DNA of 64,000 bases from Pseudomonas mangiferae (GTDB lineage Bacteria; Pseudomonadota; Gammaproteobacteria; Pseudomonadales; Pseudomonadaceae). The translations under genes were made by a program, and so were the position numbers. The notes under the pieces were generated by a model that had not been told where the DNA came from, did not search any database, and worked only from the letters and a program-made list of their open reading frames with translations. Positions within the stretch are counted from its first letter, which is position 1, and each line of letters begins with the position of its first letter. Location: positions 124,001 to 188,000 of the forward strand of contig NZ_VJOY01000007.1 of NCBI RefSeq assembly GCF_007109405.1. Reading direction: 5' to 3'. Of the stretch, positions 27,280 to 37,865 are shown piece after piece.

Positions 27280-28566
27280 TTATCCCTGCGCGCGGCACCA
27301 CTGCACCGGGTCGCTGGCGCGGCCCTGCTGGCGGATGGCGAAATACAAGGCGGGGGTGTCCTGTCCGCCGCTGTTGCCGACGGTGGCGATCGGCTCGCCG
27401 GCCTTCACCAGGTCGCCGGCATCCTTGAGCAGGCTCTGGTTGTGGCCGTACAGGCTGAGGTAGCCGTTGCCGTGATCGAGAATGACCAGAAGGCCAGCGC
27501 CGCGCAACCAGTCGGCGAACACCACGCGGCCACCGTGCACGGCACGTACCTGGCTGCCGGCGGAGGCACTGATCAGCACCCCGTCCCACTTGGTGCGTTC
27601 GTCGCCGCCCCGGGGGCTGCCGAAGCGCGCCAGCAGCCGGCCGTCCACCGGCCAGGGCAGCTTGCCGCGGGCACTGGCGAACGGGCCACCATAGGCGCCG
27701 CCGGCGCTGGAAACCAGCGGGCCGGGCGTGCGGGGACTCGGACGGGTCGCGGGGGCTTCCTGGCGCTGGCGGCTCGCCTCGCGCTGGCGCGCTTCCTCGG
27801 CCTGGGCCTCAGCGATCGCCCGCTTGCGGGCTTCCTCGGCTTCCCGGGCCTGGCGCGCCAGGGTCTCCTCGATGGTCTTGAGCACCTGGCCCAATTGGGC
27901 CTGCTCCTGCTCGCGGGACTTGAGCTTGCGGTCGCGGTCGGACACGTCCTTGTCCAGCTTGGCCAGGGCCTGCTGGCGCTCCTTGCGCAGCCCGGCGAGC
28001 TGCTCGTAGCGGCTGTCCAGCTCGGCCTTGCGGGCGTTCAGCTGGCCCTGCTGGGCGTCGATGTCGCGTTCCACGTTAGCCAGCTGGCGCAGGGTTTCGT
28101 TGAATGCCTTGAGCTGGTCCAGGCGCGCCTGGCCGAGGTATTCGTAATAGGTGAGGGTGCGGGCGAATTTCTCCGGCTGCTGCTGGTTCAGCACCAGCCG
28201 CAGCGGTTCCTGGCGGCCGCTCTGGTAGGCGGCGCGGGCCTGGATGGCGATCAGTCGCTGCTGTTCAACGCGCGCGTCCTGGAGTTTTTTTTTCTCCTGA
28301 TCGAGGCGCTTGAGCTCGGCCTCGCCCTGGTCGAGCTCGTTCTTCAGGTCCTTGACTTGCTTCTCCAGCGTGCCCATGTCGGTCTCGGTCTTCTTCAGCT
28401 CCTTCTGCACGCCGGACTTTTCCTGCTGCAGCTGCTCCAGCAGCTTCTTCAGCTCGGTCACGTCCTTGCGCGCCTGGTCCAGTTGCTGCTGGGTTTCCAC
28501 GCGCGGGTCGGCATGGGCCGGGCTCAGCAGGCAGGCGAGAAAGGCGAGGAGGAGGGCGCGGAACAT
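27280..28566 (-). CDS. EnvC-like murein hydrolase activator
   Basis: A 428-residue periplasmic protein with a signal peptide ending AHAD (about residue 20), then a long coiled coil (about 22-250) rich in Q, K and E, and a C-terminal LytM/M23 domain (about 300-425). The LytM metal site is incomplete: the H-x3-D motif region reads ERTKWDG, and only LYGHNQ of the last histidines is intact. This fits EnvC proteins, which activate amidases rather than cut wall themselves. ATG 28566 starts the signal peptide; the long open frame above it overlaps gpmI and is not real. Confidence 0.93.
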   Translation of the reverse strand: MFRALLLAFLACLLSPAHADPRVETQQQLDQARKDVTELKKLLEQLQQEKSGVQKELKKTETDMGTLEKQVKDLKNELDQGEAELKRLDQEKKKLQDARVEQQRLIAIQARAAYQSGRQEPLRLVLNQQQPEKFARTLTYYEYLGQARLDQLKAFNETLRQLANVERDIDAQQGQLNARKAELDSRYEQLAGLRKERQQALAKLDKDVSDRDRKLKSREQEQAQLGQVLKTIEETLARQAREAEEARKRAIAEAQAEEARQREASRQRQEAPATRPSPRTPGPLVSSAGGAYGGPFASARGKLPWPVDGRLLARFGSPRGGDERTKWDGVLISASAGSQVRAVHGGRVVFADWLRGAGLLVILDHGNGYLSLYGHNQSLLKDAGDLVKAGEPIATVGNSGGQDTPALYFAIRQQGRASDPVQWCRAQG

Positions 28567-28811
28567 GGAGGCAGGCGGCACCGGGGCAGGGGAACGACCT
28601 AGTATGCCCGCGGCGTAGGGCAAAAAGAATGCCCGCCAGCCGGCCACGGGCAGGCGGCGCGGCCGGCCCGACCGAGTGTCGTCGGCGACGCGCGCCAACG
28701 GCGTCGGCCCACAGGGCTGGCACGGGCAGGGATGGAGGCGAGGAGGGGCCATGGCGCGGGGCTCCGGTCCGGGCGCACCGGGACGTGGCCCCGGCGCGAC
28801 GCGGGGCGCGG

Positions 28812-30344
28812 TCAGTCCAGGTGGACGATGCTGGTGCCGGTCATTTCCGGCGGCACCGGCAGGCCCATGAGGGTCAGCATGGTGGGCGCCACGTCGGCCA
28901 GCACGCCGCCCTCGCGGATGCTCAACGTGCGCTTGCCGACGTAGATGAACGGCACCGGCTCGCAGGTGTGGGCGGTATGGGCCTGGCCGGTGGACTCGTC
29001 TTCCATCTGCTCGACGTTGCCGTGGTCGGCGGTGATCAGCGCCTCGCCGCCCACCTTCTCCAGGGCGTCGACGATGCGGCCCATGCAGGTATCCAGGCAC
29101 TCCACCGCCCTCACCGCGGCCTCGAACACGCCGGTGTGGCCGACCATGTCGCCATTGGCGTAGTTGACCACGATGACGTCGTAGCGCTGCTGCTCGATGG
29201 CCTCGACGATGCGGTCGGTGACTTCCGGCGCGCTCATCTCCGGCTGCATGTCGTAGGTGGCCACCTTCGGCGACGGGATCAGGATGCGTTCCTCGCCCTC
29301 GAAGGGTTCCTCGCGGCCGCCGGAGAAGAAGAAGGTCACGTGGGCGTATTTCTCGGTCTCGGCGATGCGCAGCTGGGTCTTGCCGTTGCGCGCCAGGTAC
29401 TCGCCCAGCACGTTGTGCAGGCCGCTCGGGGCGAAGGCGCAGGGGGCGTCGATGCTGGCGGCGTACTGGGTCAGCATGACGAAGCCGGACAGCCGCGGCT
29501 GGCGGACGGGGAAGGCGTCGAAGCCCTGCTCGACGAAGGCGCGGGTCAGCTCCCGGGCTCGGTCGGCGCGGAAGTTCATGAACACCACGGCGTCGCCGTC
29601 CTCCACCGCGGCCGGCGCGCCGATGCGGGTGGCCTTGACGAACTCGTCGCTCTCGCCGCGGGCGTAGGCGGCCTCCAGACCGGCCACGGCGCTGTCGGCG
29701 CTGTACTCGGCCTTGGCGTCGACGATCAGCTCGTAAGCGGCCTGCACCCGGTCCCAACGGTTGTCGCGGTCCATGGCGAAGTAGCGGCCCACCAGGGAAG
29801 CGATGCGACCCTTGCCGAGGCGGGCGAAGGTGGCATCCAGCAGCTCCAGGGACGGCTGCGCGCTCTTCGGCGGGGTGTCGCGGCCGTCGAGGAACGCGTG
29901 CAGGTAGATGCGCTCGGCGCCGCGCTGGGCAGCCAGTTCGGCCATGGCGACCAGGTGGTCCTGGTGGCTGTGCACGCCGCCGTCGGAGAGCAGGCCGAGG
30001 ATGTGCACCGCCTTGCCGGCGGCCACCGCCTTGTCCACCGCGCCGGTGAGCACCGGGTTCTCGAAGAACTCGCCGTCGCGGATGGCCTTGGTCACCCGGG
30101 TGAAGTCCTGGTACACCACGCGGCCCGCGCCCAGGTTCATGTGGCCCACCTCGGAGTTGCCCATCTGCCCGTCGGGCAGGCCGACGTCCATCCCCGAGCC
30201 GGAGATCACCCCGTTGGGCTGGGTGGCGCAGAGACGGTCGTAGACCGGCGTGCGGGCGGCGAGGATGGCGTTGGAGTCCGGGGTGTCGCTGTGGCCGAAG
30301 CCGTCCAGGATGATCAGTACCAGGGGTTTGGGCGTGGCGGTCAT
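28812..30344 (-). CDS. gpmI: 2,3-bisphosphoglycerate-independent phosphoglycerate mutase
   Basis: A 510-residue glycolytic mutase of the alkaline-phosphatase superfamily. The phosphorylated Ser64 lies in [17 protein letters not shown], the first metal aspartate lies in IILDGFGHS, and the C-terminal metal site is [10 protein letters not shown] with [12 protein letters not shown]. It interconverts 3- and 2-phosphoglycerate in the cytoplasm. It is divergent from the rhodanese gene. Confidence 0.97.
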   Translation of the reverse strand: MTATPKPLVLIILDGFGHSDTPDSNAILAARTPVYDRLCATQPNGVISGSGMDVGLPDGQMGNSEVGHMNLGAGRVVYQDFTRVTKAIRDGEFFENPVLTGAVDKAVAAGKAVHILGLLSDGGVHSHQDHLVAMAELAAQRGAERIYLHAFLDGRDTPPKSAQPSLELLDATFARLGKGRIASLVGRYFAMDRDNRWDRVQAAYELIVDAKAEYSADSAVAGLEAAYARGESDEFVKATRIGAPAAVEDGDAVVFMNFRADRARELTRAFVEQGFDAFPVRQPRLSGFVMLTQYAASIDAPCAFAPSGLHNVLGEYLARNGKTQLRIAETEKYAHVTFFFSGGREEPFEGEERILIPSPKVATYDMQPEMSAPEVTDRIVEAIEQQRYDVIVVNYANGDMVGHTGVFEAAVRAVECLDTCMGRIVDALEKVGGEALITADHGNVEQMEDESTGQAHTAHTCEPVPFIYVGKRTLSIREGGVLADVAPTMLTLMGLPVPPEMTGTSIVHLD

Positions 30345-30581
30345 GGGGCTGTCCTGAGCTGGGTGGCGCACGGGCGCGCGGAGCCGATTCGCGCCATCCG
30401 CCGGGCCGGTGTTTCCGCGGGCGCGGACGGGTGGCCCGGGGCGGATGGCCCCGTGGAAAGCGGGGATCAGAAAGGGAGCGGCATTTTACGGTGAAGTTCC
30501 AACCGCGTCACCGCCGGGCGGTTTTGGCGGCCCGGCGGCCCTGTGTATACTGGCCGGCATTTTATCGTCCGGAATCCGTCG

Positions 30582-30995
30582 ATGCTTCCCCACCTGATCG
30601 AATTCGCCACCCGCCACTACGTGCTCAGCGGGGCCTTCGTCGTCCTGCTGATCCTGCTGATCGTCACCGAACTGCGCCGCGGCGGGCGTACCGTCAGCAA
30701 CCGCGAGCTGACCGCCCTGGTGAACGGCGAACAGGGCGTCGTGCTCGACGTGCGCAACGCCAAGGATTTCGCCAGCGGCCACATCGTCGGCGCCCTGAAC
30801 ATCCCCTTCGACAAGCTGGCCAGCCGCCACGCCGAACTGGAGAAATACAAGGGCAAGACCCTGGTGGTGGTGGACGCCATGGGCCAGCACGCCGGCACCG
30901 CCAGCCGCGACCTGAAGAAGGCCGGCTTCGACGCGGTGAAGCTGTCCGGCGGCATCGGTGGCTGGCGCGGCGACAACCTGCCCGTGGTGAAGTGA
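30582..30995 (+). CDS. Membrane-anchored rhodanese-like protein lacking the catalytic cysteine
   Basis: A 137-residue protein with one N-terminal membrane helix (about 13-30) and a rhodanese domain (about 38-135) facing the cytoplasm or periplasm. The active-site loop, normally C-x-x-G, reads DAMG (98-101), so the sulfur-carrying cysteine is replaced by Asp. The YibN proteins at the same place before grxC and secB in enterobacteria also lack it, so loss is probably old. It cannot be a sulfurtransferase of the usual kind. It ends two bases before grxC, implying an operon. Confidence 0.88.
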   Translation: MLPHLIEFATRHYVLSGAFVVLLILLIVTELRRGGRTVSNRELTALVNGEQGVVLDVRNAKDFASGHIVGALNIPFDKLASRHAELEKYKGKTLVVVDAMGQHAGTASRDLKKAGFDAVKLSGGIGGWRGDNLPVVK

Positions 30996-30996
30996 C

Positions 30997-31257
30997 ATGG
31001 CGCCGGTGATCGTCTACTCCAGCGCCTGGTGCCCGTACTGCATCCGCGCCAAGCAGTTGCTGACGCAGAAAGGCGTGGCCTTCGACGAGATCAGTGTCGA
31101 CGGCAAGCCCGAGCTGCGCGCCGAGATGACCCGCAAGGCGGGCCGTACCTCGGTTCCGCAGATCTGGATCGGCAGCACCCACGTCGGGGGATGCGACGAC
31201 CTGTTCGCCTTGGAGCGCGCCGGCACGCTGGACGCGCTGCTTAATTCAACCGTTTGA
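30997..31257 (+). CDS. grxC: Glutaredoxin 3
   Basis: An 86-residue thiol-disulfide reductase with the CPYC active site (Cys12, Cys15), the cis-proline TSVPQIWIG and the GGCDDL glutathione-binding turn. It lies between the rhodanese and secB in a conserved order. Confidence 0.96.
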   Translation: MAPVIVYSSAWCPYCIRAKQLLTQKGVAFDEISVDGKPELRAEMTRKAGRTSVPQIWIGSTHVGGCDDLFALERAGTLDALLNSTV

Positions 31258-31282
31258 ACCGCTAATGGAAGAGAATCCCGTC

Positions 31283-31756
31283 ATGACCGAACAAGCCAAC
31301 GGCGTTGCCGCCGACAACGACCAGAACCCGCAGTTTTCCCTGCAGCGCCTGTATGTGCGCGACCTGTCCTTCGAGGCGCCGAAGAGCCCGGAGATCTTCC
31401 GCCAGGAGTGGAACCCCAACGTTTCCCTGGACCTGAACACCCGTCAGCGTTCCCTGGACGGCGACTTCTACGAAGTGGTGCTGACCCTCTCGGTCACCGT
31501 GAAGAACGGCGAGGAAACCGCCTTCATCGTCGAAGTGCAGCAGGCCGGCATCTTCCTGATCAAGAACCTCGACCCGTCCTCCATGAGCCACACCCTGGGC
31601 GCGTTCTGCCCGAACATCCTGTTCCCGTATGCCCGCGAGGCCCTGGACAGCCTGGTAGTGCGCGGTTCGTTCCCGGCGCTGATGCTGTCCCCGGTGAACT
31701 TCGATGCCCTCTACGCCCAGCAGCTGGAGCGCATGCAGGCGGCTGGCGAAGCCTGA
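31283..31756 (+). CDS. secB: Protein-export chaperone SecB
   Basis: A 157-residue tetrameric chaperone that keeps preproteins unfolded for SecA. Family blocks are [18 protein letters not shown], then LDLNTRQR, and the acidic SecA contact DFYEVVL region, with [11 protein letters not shown] near the end. I chose ATG 31283 because MTEQ is the usual start; six additional codons from 31265 are possible. Confidence 0.96.
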   Translation: MTEQANGVAADNDQNPQFSLQRLYVRDLSFEAPKSPEIFRQEWNPNVSLDLNTRQRSLDGDFYEVVLTLSVTVKNGEETAFIVEVQQAGIFLIKNLDPSSMSHTLGAFCPNILFPYAREALDSLVVRGSFPALMLSPVNFDALYAQQLERMQAAGEA

Positions 31757-31771
31757 TTCGCCCCGCTGATG

Positions 31772-31799
31772 AAAAAAGGCGCCCGAGGGCGCCTTTTTC
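31772..31799. terminator. Bidirectional terminator after secB
   Basis: AAAAAAGGCGCCC / GGGCGCCTTTTT hairpin between convergent secB and the emfourin gene. Confidence 0.88.
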
Positions 31800-31815
31800 G
31801 TGTCCGCACGGCGGA

Positions 31816-32136
31816 TCAGCCCCGGCGTTCCTGCCACAGCTTCACCAGCCCGTCGGGGGCGCGGGCCTCCGGCACCTTGAGGTCGACGACGCTGTCGTCG
31901 TCCCGGGCCAGTTGCACCTCGATGCGGAAATAGCGCTGGTCGCCGCGCCCCGCCTGCTCGGCATCGGCCTGCTGGGCGCTGACTTCCAGCACCCGGCAGA
32001 TGGCCTGGCGCTCCGCCTCGCTGCAATCCTCCAGGGCAATGGCGGCGGGCCGCATGAGGGCCGGCAGGTAGGCCATGCCGCCTTCGCGCCAGAGGCGGAT
32101 GACGGCGGTCGGCCCCAGGGGCGGCAGGCGGCTCAC
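31816..32136 (-). CDS. Emfourin-type inhibitor of the protealysin-like protease
   Basis: A 106-residue protein without signal peptide, resembling emfourin, the cytoplasmic inhibitor of protealysin-like M4 proteases (the pattern includes AVIRLWREGGMAYLP and YFRIEVQLARDD, with FxxxLxxLW-like ends). It starts at GTG 32136, overlapping the protease stop by four bases (GTGA), so inhibitor and protease are made from one message. This gene pairing, protease first and inhibitor second, is the known arrangement. The start codon choice depends on that coupling. Confidence 0.75.
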   Translation of the reverse strand: MSRLPPLGPTAVIRLWREGGMAYLPALMRPAAIALEDCSEAERQAICRVLEVSAQQADAEQAGRGDQRYFRIEVQLARDDDSVVDLKVPEARAPDGLVKLWQERRG

Positions 32137-33179
32137 GGCTCCACTCCGACGCTCTTCCAGGCCGACTTCAGCGCACGGAACTCGGCCCCTTCGGTGCCGT
32201 ACAGGCGCCCGGCCACGTCGCCGGTGAGGGCGGCGAACGCGGCGAAGTCGGCGTCGTTGGCCAGGCGCTTGTCGCACAGGGTCTCGTACCAGATGCGCCC
32301 GGCCTTCTCCCAGGCGAAGCCGCCCAAGTCGCTGGCCAGCAGGTAGAAGGCGCGGTTGGGAATGCCCGAGTTGATGTGCACGCCGCCGTTGTCCTGGCGG
32401 GTCTCGACGAAGTCGCGCATGTGCCCCGGCTGCGGGTCCTTGCCCAGCTGCGGGTCGTCGTAGGCGCTGCCGGGTGCCTTCATGGAACGCAGGCCGACCG
32501 CCTTGACCGCGTCGGTGAACAGCCCGGCGCCGATGATCCAGTCGGCCTGATCGGCCCGCTGGCGCGTGTGGTACTGCTTGACCAGGGTGCCGAAGACGTC
32601 GGACAGCGACTCGTTCAGCGCGCCGGCCTGGTTCTGGTAGACCAGCCCGGCTTCCTGCTCGATGACCCCATGGCTCAGCTCATGGCCCACCACGTCCAGG
32701 GCGATGGTGAAGCGGTTGAACAGCTTGCCGTCACCGTCGCCGAAGACCATCTGCGCGCCGTCCCAGAAGGCGTTCTCGTAGTGCTCGCCATAGTGCACGC
32801 TGCCCACCAGCGGCAGCCCGGCCCCGTCGATGGAGTGACGGCCGAAGACTTCCCAGAAGAACGCATAGGTGGCGCCCAGGTGGTCGTAGGCATCGTCCAC
32901 CGCCAGGTCGCCGCGCTGGGACTGGCCCTCGGTGCGCACCAGCGTGCCGGGCAGCTCGGTGCGGCCGCCGGCATCGTAGATGTGTCGCTCGGCGGAGCCC
33001 GGCTGCCCGGCGGCGATGGCCGGCCGGGTGCCGGGATCATGGCCGAGCAGGTCGCGGCGGTGGTCCAGGGACAGGGTATTGCTGGCGCAATGGCGCAGGT
33101 GGTCGTCGCCATGGCGCGACAGGTGGTCCAGCAGGTAGGGAGGCAACACGCCGGATCGTCGTGCGCGGTAAGTGGTCAT
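32133..33179 (-). CDS. Protealysin-like M4 metalloprotease
   Basis: A 348-residue thermolysin-family zinc protease. The zinc site is HELSH (166-170) with Glu190 in LNESLSD; the transition-state histidine lies in GGVHINSGIPN. There is no signal peptide. A short propeptide (about 1-50) with the protealysin PPYLL motif (13-17) replaces the long FTP/PepSY prosequence of secreted thermolysins, so it is made as a cytoplasmic precursor with unknown export. It is coupled to the inhibitor gene. In Serratia and Photorhabdus relatives affect host-cell invasion or interbacterial contests; any such role here is conjecture. Confidence 0.93.
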   Translation of the reverse strand: MTTYRARRSGVLPPYLLDHLSRHGDDHLRHCASNTLSLDHRRDLLGHDPGTRPAIAAGQPGSAERHIYDAGGRTELPGTLVRTEGQSQRGDLAVDDAYDHLGATYAFFWEVFGRHSIDGAGLPLVGSVHYGEHYENAFWDGAQMVFGDGDGKLFNRFTIALDVVGHELSHGVIEQEAGLVYQNQAGALNESLSDVFGTLVKQYHTRQRADQADWIIGAGLFTDAVKAVGLRSMKAPGSAYDDPQLGKDPQPGHMRDFVETRQDNGGVHINSGIPNRAFYLLASDLGGFAWEKAGRIWYETLCDKRLANDADFAAFAALTGDVAGRLYGTEGAEFRALKSAWKSVGVEP

Positions 33180-33291
33180 GGGGTCGCCCTCGTGCGGATG
33201 AACGGACTCCGGCAAGGACGCCGGGACGGCTGTTTCCGTTCGACTGCGAGGCGGGGCGGGATAGCTTCCGCGGGCCGACCGGCGGCAGCGA

Positions 33292-33753
33292 TCACACCAG
33301 GCTGAAACCGTTCTGCCGCCAGGCCTCGTAGACCGCCACCGCGACGCTGTTGGACAGGTTGAGGCTGCGGCATTCCGGGCGCATGGGCAGGCGCACGCGG
33401 CGGTCGGCCGGCAATGCGTCGCGCACCTCCGCCGGCAGGCCACGGCTTTCCGGGCCGAAAAGGAAGGCGTCGCCCGGGCGGTAGGCGACTTCATGGAACG
33501 GTTGGGAGCCCTTGGTGGTGAAGGCGAACAGACGCGGGTGGCCGAGGGCGGCCAGGCAGGCCTCCAGGTCCGGGTGGCGGCGCAGGGTGGCGTACTCGTG
33601 GTAGTCGAGGCCGGCCCGGCGCAGGCGCTTGTCGTCCAGTTCGAAACCCAGGGGCTCGATCAGGTGGAGGTGGCAGCCTGCGTTGGCGCACAGCCTGATA
33701 ATGTTGCCGGTATTGGGCGGAATTTCCGGTTGGAAGAGGATGACGTGGAACAT
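33292..33753 (-). CDS. trmL: tRNA (cytidine/uridine-34-2'-O)-methyltransferase TrmL
   Basis: A 153-residue SPOUT methyltransferase (knotted fold) that methylates the wobble ribose of tRNA-Leu isoacceptors. Motif 1 is PEIPPNTGNIIRLCANAG, motif 2 is FLFGPESRGLP, motif 3 is RSLNLSNSVAVAVYEAWRQ (residue 16-33, about 95-105 and 128-146). Its ATG shares the palindrome CATG (33751-33754) with the start of the divergent gene. Confidence 0.95.
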   Translation of the reverse strand: MFHVILFQPEIPPNTGNIIRLCANAGCHLHLIEPLGFELDDKRLRRAGLDYHEYATLRRHPDLEACLAALGHPRLFAFTTKGSQPFHEVAYRPGDAFLFGPESRGLPAEVRDALPADRRVRLPMRPECRSLNLSNSVAVAVYEAWRQNGFSLV

Positions 33754-34195
33754 GGCTGGCTCCGAGCCCGAGGACGGGCGGCATTCTACCGCCGAAGAGG
33801 AAGACCCGCGGCCGCGCCTGTGGCTCCGGGTACTGTTTTCCCTGGCGCTGTTCGGGCTGATGCTGGGCTTGATGCTGGGTCGCCTGACGGCGCCGGAGCC
33901 TGCTCGCCTGGAGCGGGTCGAAGTTCTCCCCGACGGACTGGCCCTGCGCTTCAACGTTGAGCCAAAACTGCACGCCCAGCACCTGGATGGTGCGTTCGCT
34001 ATGCTGTTCCTGGCGGCCGGCCAGGCAGCCGAAGGCCGCCTGGCGCTTGCCAGCGGGCCGGGCAACTGGCGCATTCAGCGTACGGAGCGGGGGTTGTTGT
34101 TGCATCTTGTGGCGGCCCGCCCGCTGCACGCCCAGTGGCGGGGTGCAGCGGCGGACGGCGGGTGGCGGCTGACGATCAGCGCGCGGGAGGAATAA
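33752..34195 (+). CDS. Single-span membrane protein of unknown function
   Basis: A 147-residue protein. An acidic N-terminus (about 1-22) precedes one hydrophobic helix (about 26-45, with GLMLGLMLG), then about 100 residues that should be periplasmic and contain a beta-like pattern. No family was recognised. The proposed ATG 33752 lies within the CATG shared with trmL, preceded by GAAGAGGA; a later start would lose the acidic head. In PAO1 I recall a hypothetical gene at the same place beside trmL. Confidence 0.65.
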   Translation: MAGSEPEDGRHSTAEEEDPRPRLWLRVLFSLALFGLMLGLMLGRLTAPEPARLERVEVLPDGLALRFNVEPKLHAQHLDGAFAMLFLAAGQAAEGRLALASGPGNWRIQRTERGLLLHLVAARPLHAQWRGAAADGGWRLTISAREE

Positions 34196-34414
34196 AAGAG
34201 GGGAATCCCCGGCCTGCCTGTACCAAGGCCCCCAAAACGGTAGGTACGTTTGACAATGCAGGGCGCGTGCCAGGTTTTGTGGGGAAGGCGAGACGGCGTG
34301 AAGAACGGGCCGCCTGGCGGTGCCCCGGGCATGACTGATACCCGTTTCAGGGGACTCTTACCTAGGTCTGGGCGAATGCCCCGGGCCGACAGTGCTGAGG
34401 CTATCCCCGGCCAT

Positions 34415-34439
34415 GAAAAAGCAGGCCGAAGCCTGCTCG
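34415..34439 (-). terminator. Terminator after ntrC
   Basis: On the minus strand GCAGGCTTCGGCCTGC with a UUCG loop is followed by TTTTT, 20-40 bases after the ntrC stop. Confidence 0.9.
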
Positions 34440-34457
34440 TTCACCGCCCTGGATCGA

Positions 34458-35890
<1,433 letters not shown>

Positions 35891-35894
<4 letters not shown>

Positions 35895-36976
35895 GTGGCG
35901 GTGGCTCCTTGTTCGAGCGGCAGGAAGATCGAGAACACGGTGTGCCCGGGGTGGCTCTCGCACTCGATCAGGCCCTGGTGCTGACTGATGATGGTCTGGG
36001 TGATCGCCAGGCCCAGCCCGGTACCGTCCGGGCGACCGCTGACCATGGGATAGAAGAGGGTGTCCTGCAGGTCGGCCGGGATGCCTGGGCCGTTGTCGAT
36101 GATTTCCATCTTCGCCACCAGGCGGTGGCGGGTGTGGCCGATGGTGAACTGGCGCAGGGTGCGCGAGCGCAGGGTGATCCGCCCCAGGCGCTGGTCCGGC
36201 TGGGAGGCCAGTGCCTGCATGGCGTTGCGCACGATGTTCAGCACCGCCTGGATCATCTGCTCGCGGTCGATCAGCACGTCGGGGATGCTCGGGTCGTAGT
36301 CGCGCACCAGCACCACGCCACCCTGGCTCTCCGCCTCCACCAGGCTGGCGACCCGCTCCAGCACCTCGTGGATGTTGGTGGGCGCCAGGGACGGCAGCTT
36401 GTTGGAGCCGAGCATGCGGTCCACCAGGTTACGCAGGCGGTCGGCTTCCTCGATGATCACGTCGGTGTAGTCCCGCAGCCCCGGTTCGGGCAGTTCCCGG
36501 GCCAGCAGCTGGGCGGCGCCGCGGATGCCCCCCAGGGGGTTCTTGATCTCGTGGGCGAGGCCGCGCACCAGCATCTTGGTGGTTTCCTGCTTGGACAGCT
36601 GGGCCTCTTCCTTGGTGATGCGCAGCAGGCGGTCGCGTGGGTGCACTTCCAGCAGCAACAGGGTGCGGTTGCGGGCGAGGATCGGTGTCACCGCGTAGTC
36701 CACCGTGAGGGTCTGGCCGGCCAGGGAGGTCAGCTGCGCCTCGCGCTTGGTGAAGGGGTGCGCCTCCTCCACCGCCTGGCGCAGGGCACAGAGGGCCTCC
36801 TGGGACTCGGTGAACAGTTCGCTGATGAACTGCCCGTGGCTGCGCTGGCCGCTCACCGCCAGGAGCATTTCCGCCGCCGGGTTCATGTACTCCAGCCGCA
36901 GTTCGGCATCCAGCAGCAGGGTCGCGGTAGTCAGGTTGTCCAGCAGCAGCCGGTGCAGGGTGTCGTCGATGGTCAT
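35891..36976 (-). CDS. ntrB: Nitrogen regulation sensor kinase NtrB (GlnL)
   Basis: A 361-residue soluble histidine kinase. A PAS-like domain (about 5-115) is followed by the H-box with His142 in GLAHEIKNPLGG, then N-box NIVRNAMQAL, G1 IDNGPGIP and G2 DGTGLGLAI. It has no membrane segments, as expected for the PII-controlled kinase. It is co-transcribed with ntrC. Confidence 0.97.
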
Positions 36977-37250
36977 GGCGACGGAAGAACCTCTTGCGGA
37001 AGGGCCGCTGCCCGCGGCGCACCGGTGCGGGGCGCGGCAGGCGATACGGAATCAGGGGCTCGGGGGCCGCGCCGCGCGCGGGCCGGCGTGTCCGGTCAGG
37101 GGAAAATGCAAGAAGCAAACCAAGCCCCGAAACGACGCGTGCCCCGCCTGCCGACGGTGCGCACCGGCACGCCTGGCCAGGCCGGTGAACCAAAATGGGG
37201 AGATTATAGGAGGGGGCGTCGGGGTGTGCGCCAAATCGGTGCGTGTCCGA

Positions 37251-37862
37251 TCAGATGAAGGGCACGAAGGGGATGTCGGTCTGCACCGGCGGCTTTTCCT
37301 TCAGCGGGCATTCCTCGCGGACCCCGTAGTCCTCGGTCTTGCAGGGGAACATGCGTTTCTTCTGGGACAGGGACATGCGCTGCACGTGCAGGGGCTGGCT
37401 GGGGGTGCGTTCGAGGATGCGGCCCTTGGCGTCGAGGATTTCCACCGCCAGGGTGTGGGTGCCGCGGTCCAGGTTGGTCAGCGGGAACACCGGGCTGCGG
37501 CCCTCGCCGGCCGGCTTGCCGTCCAGTTGCAGGCGGAAGCTGTGGCCGGCCATCAGCCCCGGCTCGCTGGTGGCGGTGACGATCACGTCGCCGGTGCCGT
37601 TGTTCACCATGGCGTCCGGCTCCGGCACGATGATCCGCAGCAGCGAGTAGGACGGCGGCAGCACCGGCGGCGGGACCCGTTGCTGGGGTTGCGGCGCGAC
37701 CGGCGACATGGCGTTGGACGGAGCCATCTCCAGGCGCTGGGCGTTGCCCGCATGGGGACGGTCGGTGAAGACCCGGTTACCGTCCTTGTCCAGGTAGGTG
37801 TAGACCTCCGCCTGCACCGGCAGGGCCAGCGCCAGCAGGGCGACCAGCAGTGCGCGTCCCAT
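37251..37862 (-). CDS. DUF4124 periplasmic protein (second of a tandem pair)
   Basis: A 203-residue protein with a signal peptide ending VQAE (about residue 18). DUF4124 follows at once (VYTYLDKDGNRVFTDRP). A second region (about 75-165) looks like an immunoglobulin-like fold with SFRLQLDGKPAGEGRSPVF. The C-terminus has cysteines in FPCKTEDYGVREECP. It lies three bases after the related gene at 37866 and between ntrB and glnA, a location I recall as conserved. Function unknown. Confidence 0.8.
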   Translation of the reverse strand: MGRALLVALLALALPVQAEVYTYLDKDGNRVFTDRPHAGNAQRLEMAPSNAMSPVAPQPQQRVPPPVLPPSYSLLRIIVPEPDAMVNNGTGDVIVTATSEPGLMAGHSFRLQLDGKPAGEGRSPVFPLTNLDRGTHTLAVEILDAKGRILERTPSQPLHVQRMSLSQKKRMFPCKTEDYGVREECPLKEKPPVQTDIPFVPFI

Positions 37863-37865
37863 GGT

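Noticed and set aside
27280..28566. EnvC-like protein as an active LytM endopeptidase
   Set aside because: The zinc-binding H-x3-D residues are not present, so an activator role fits better.
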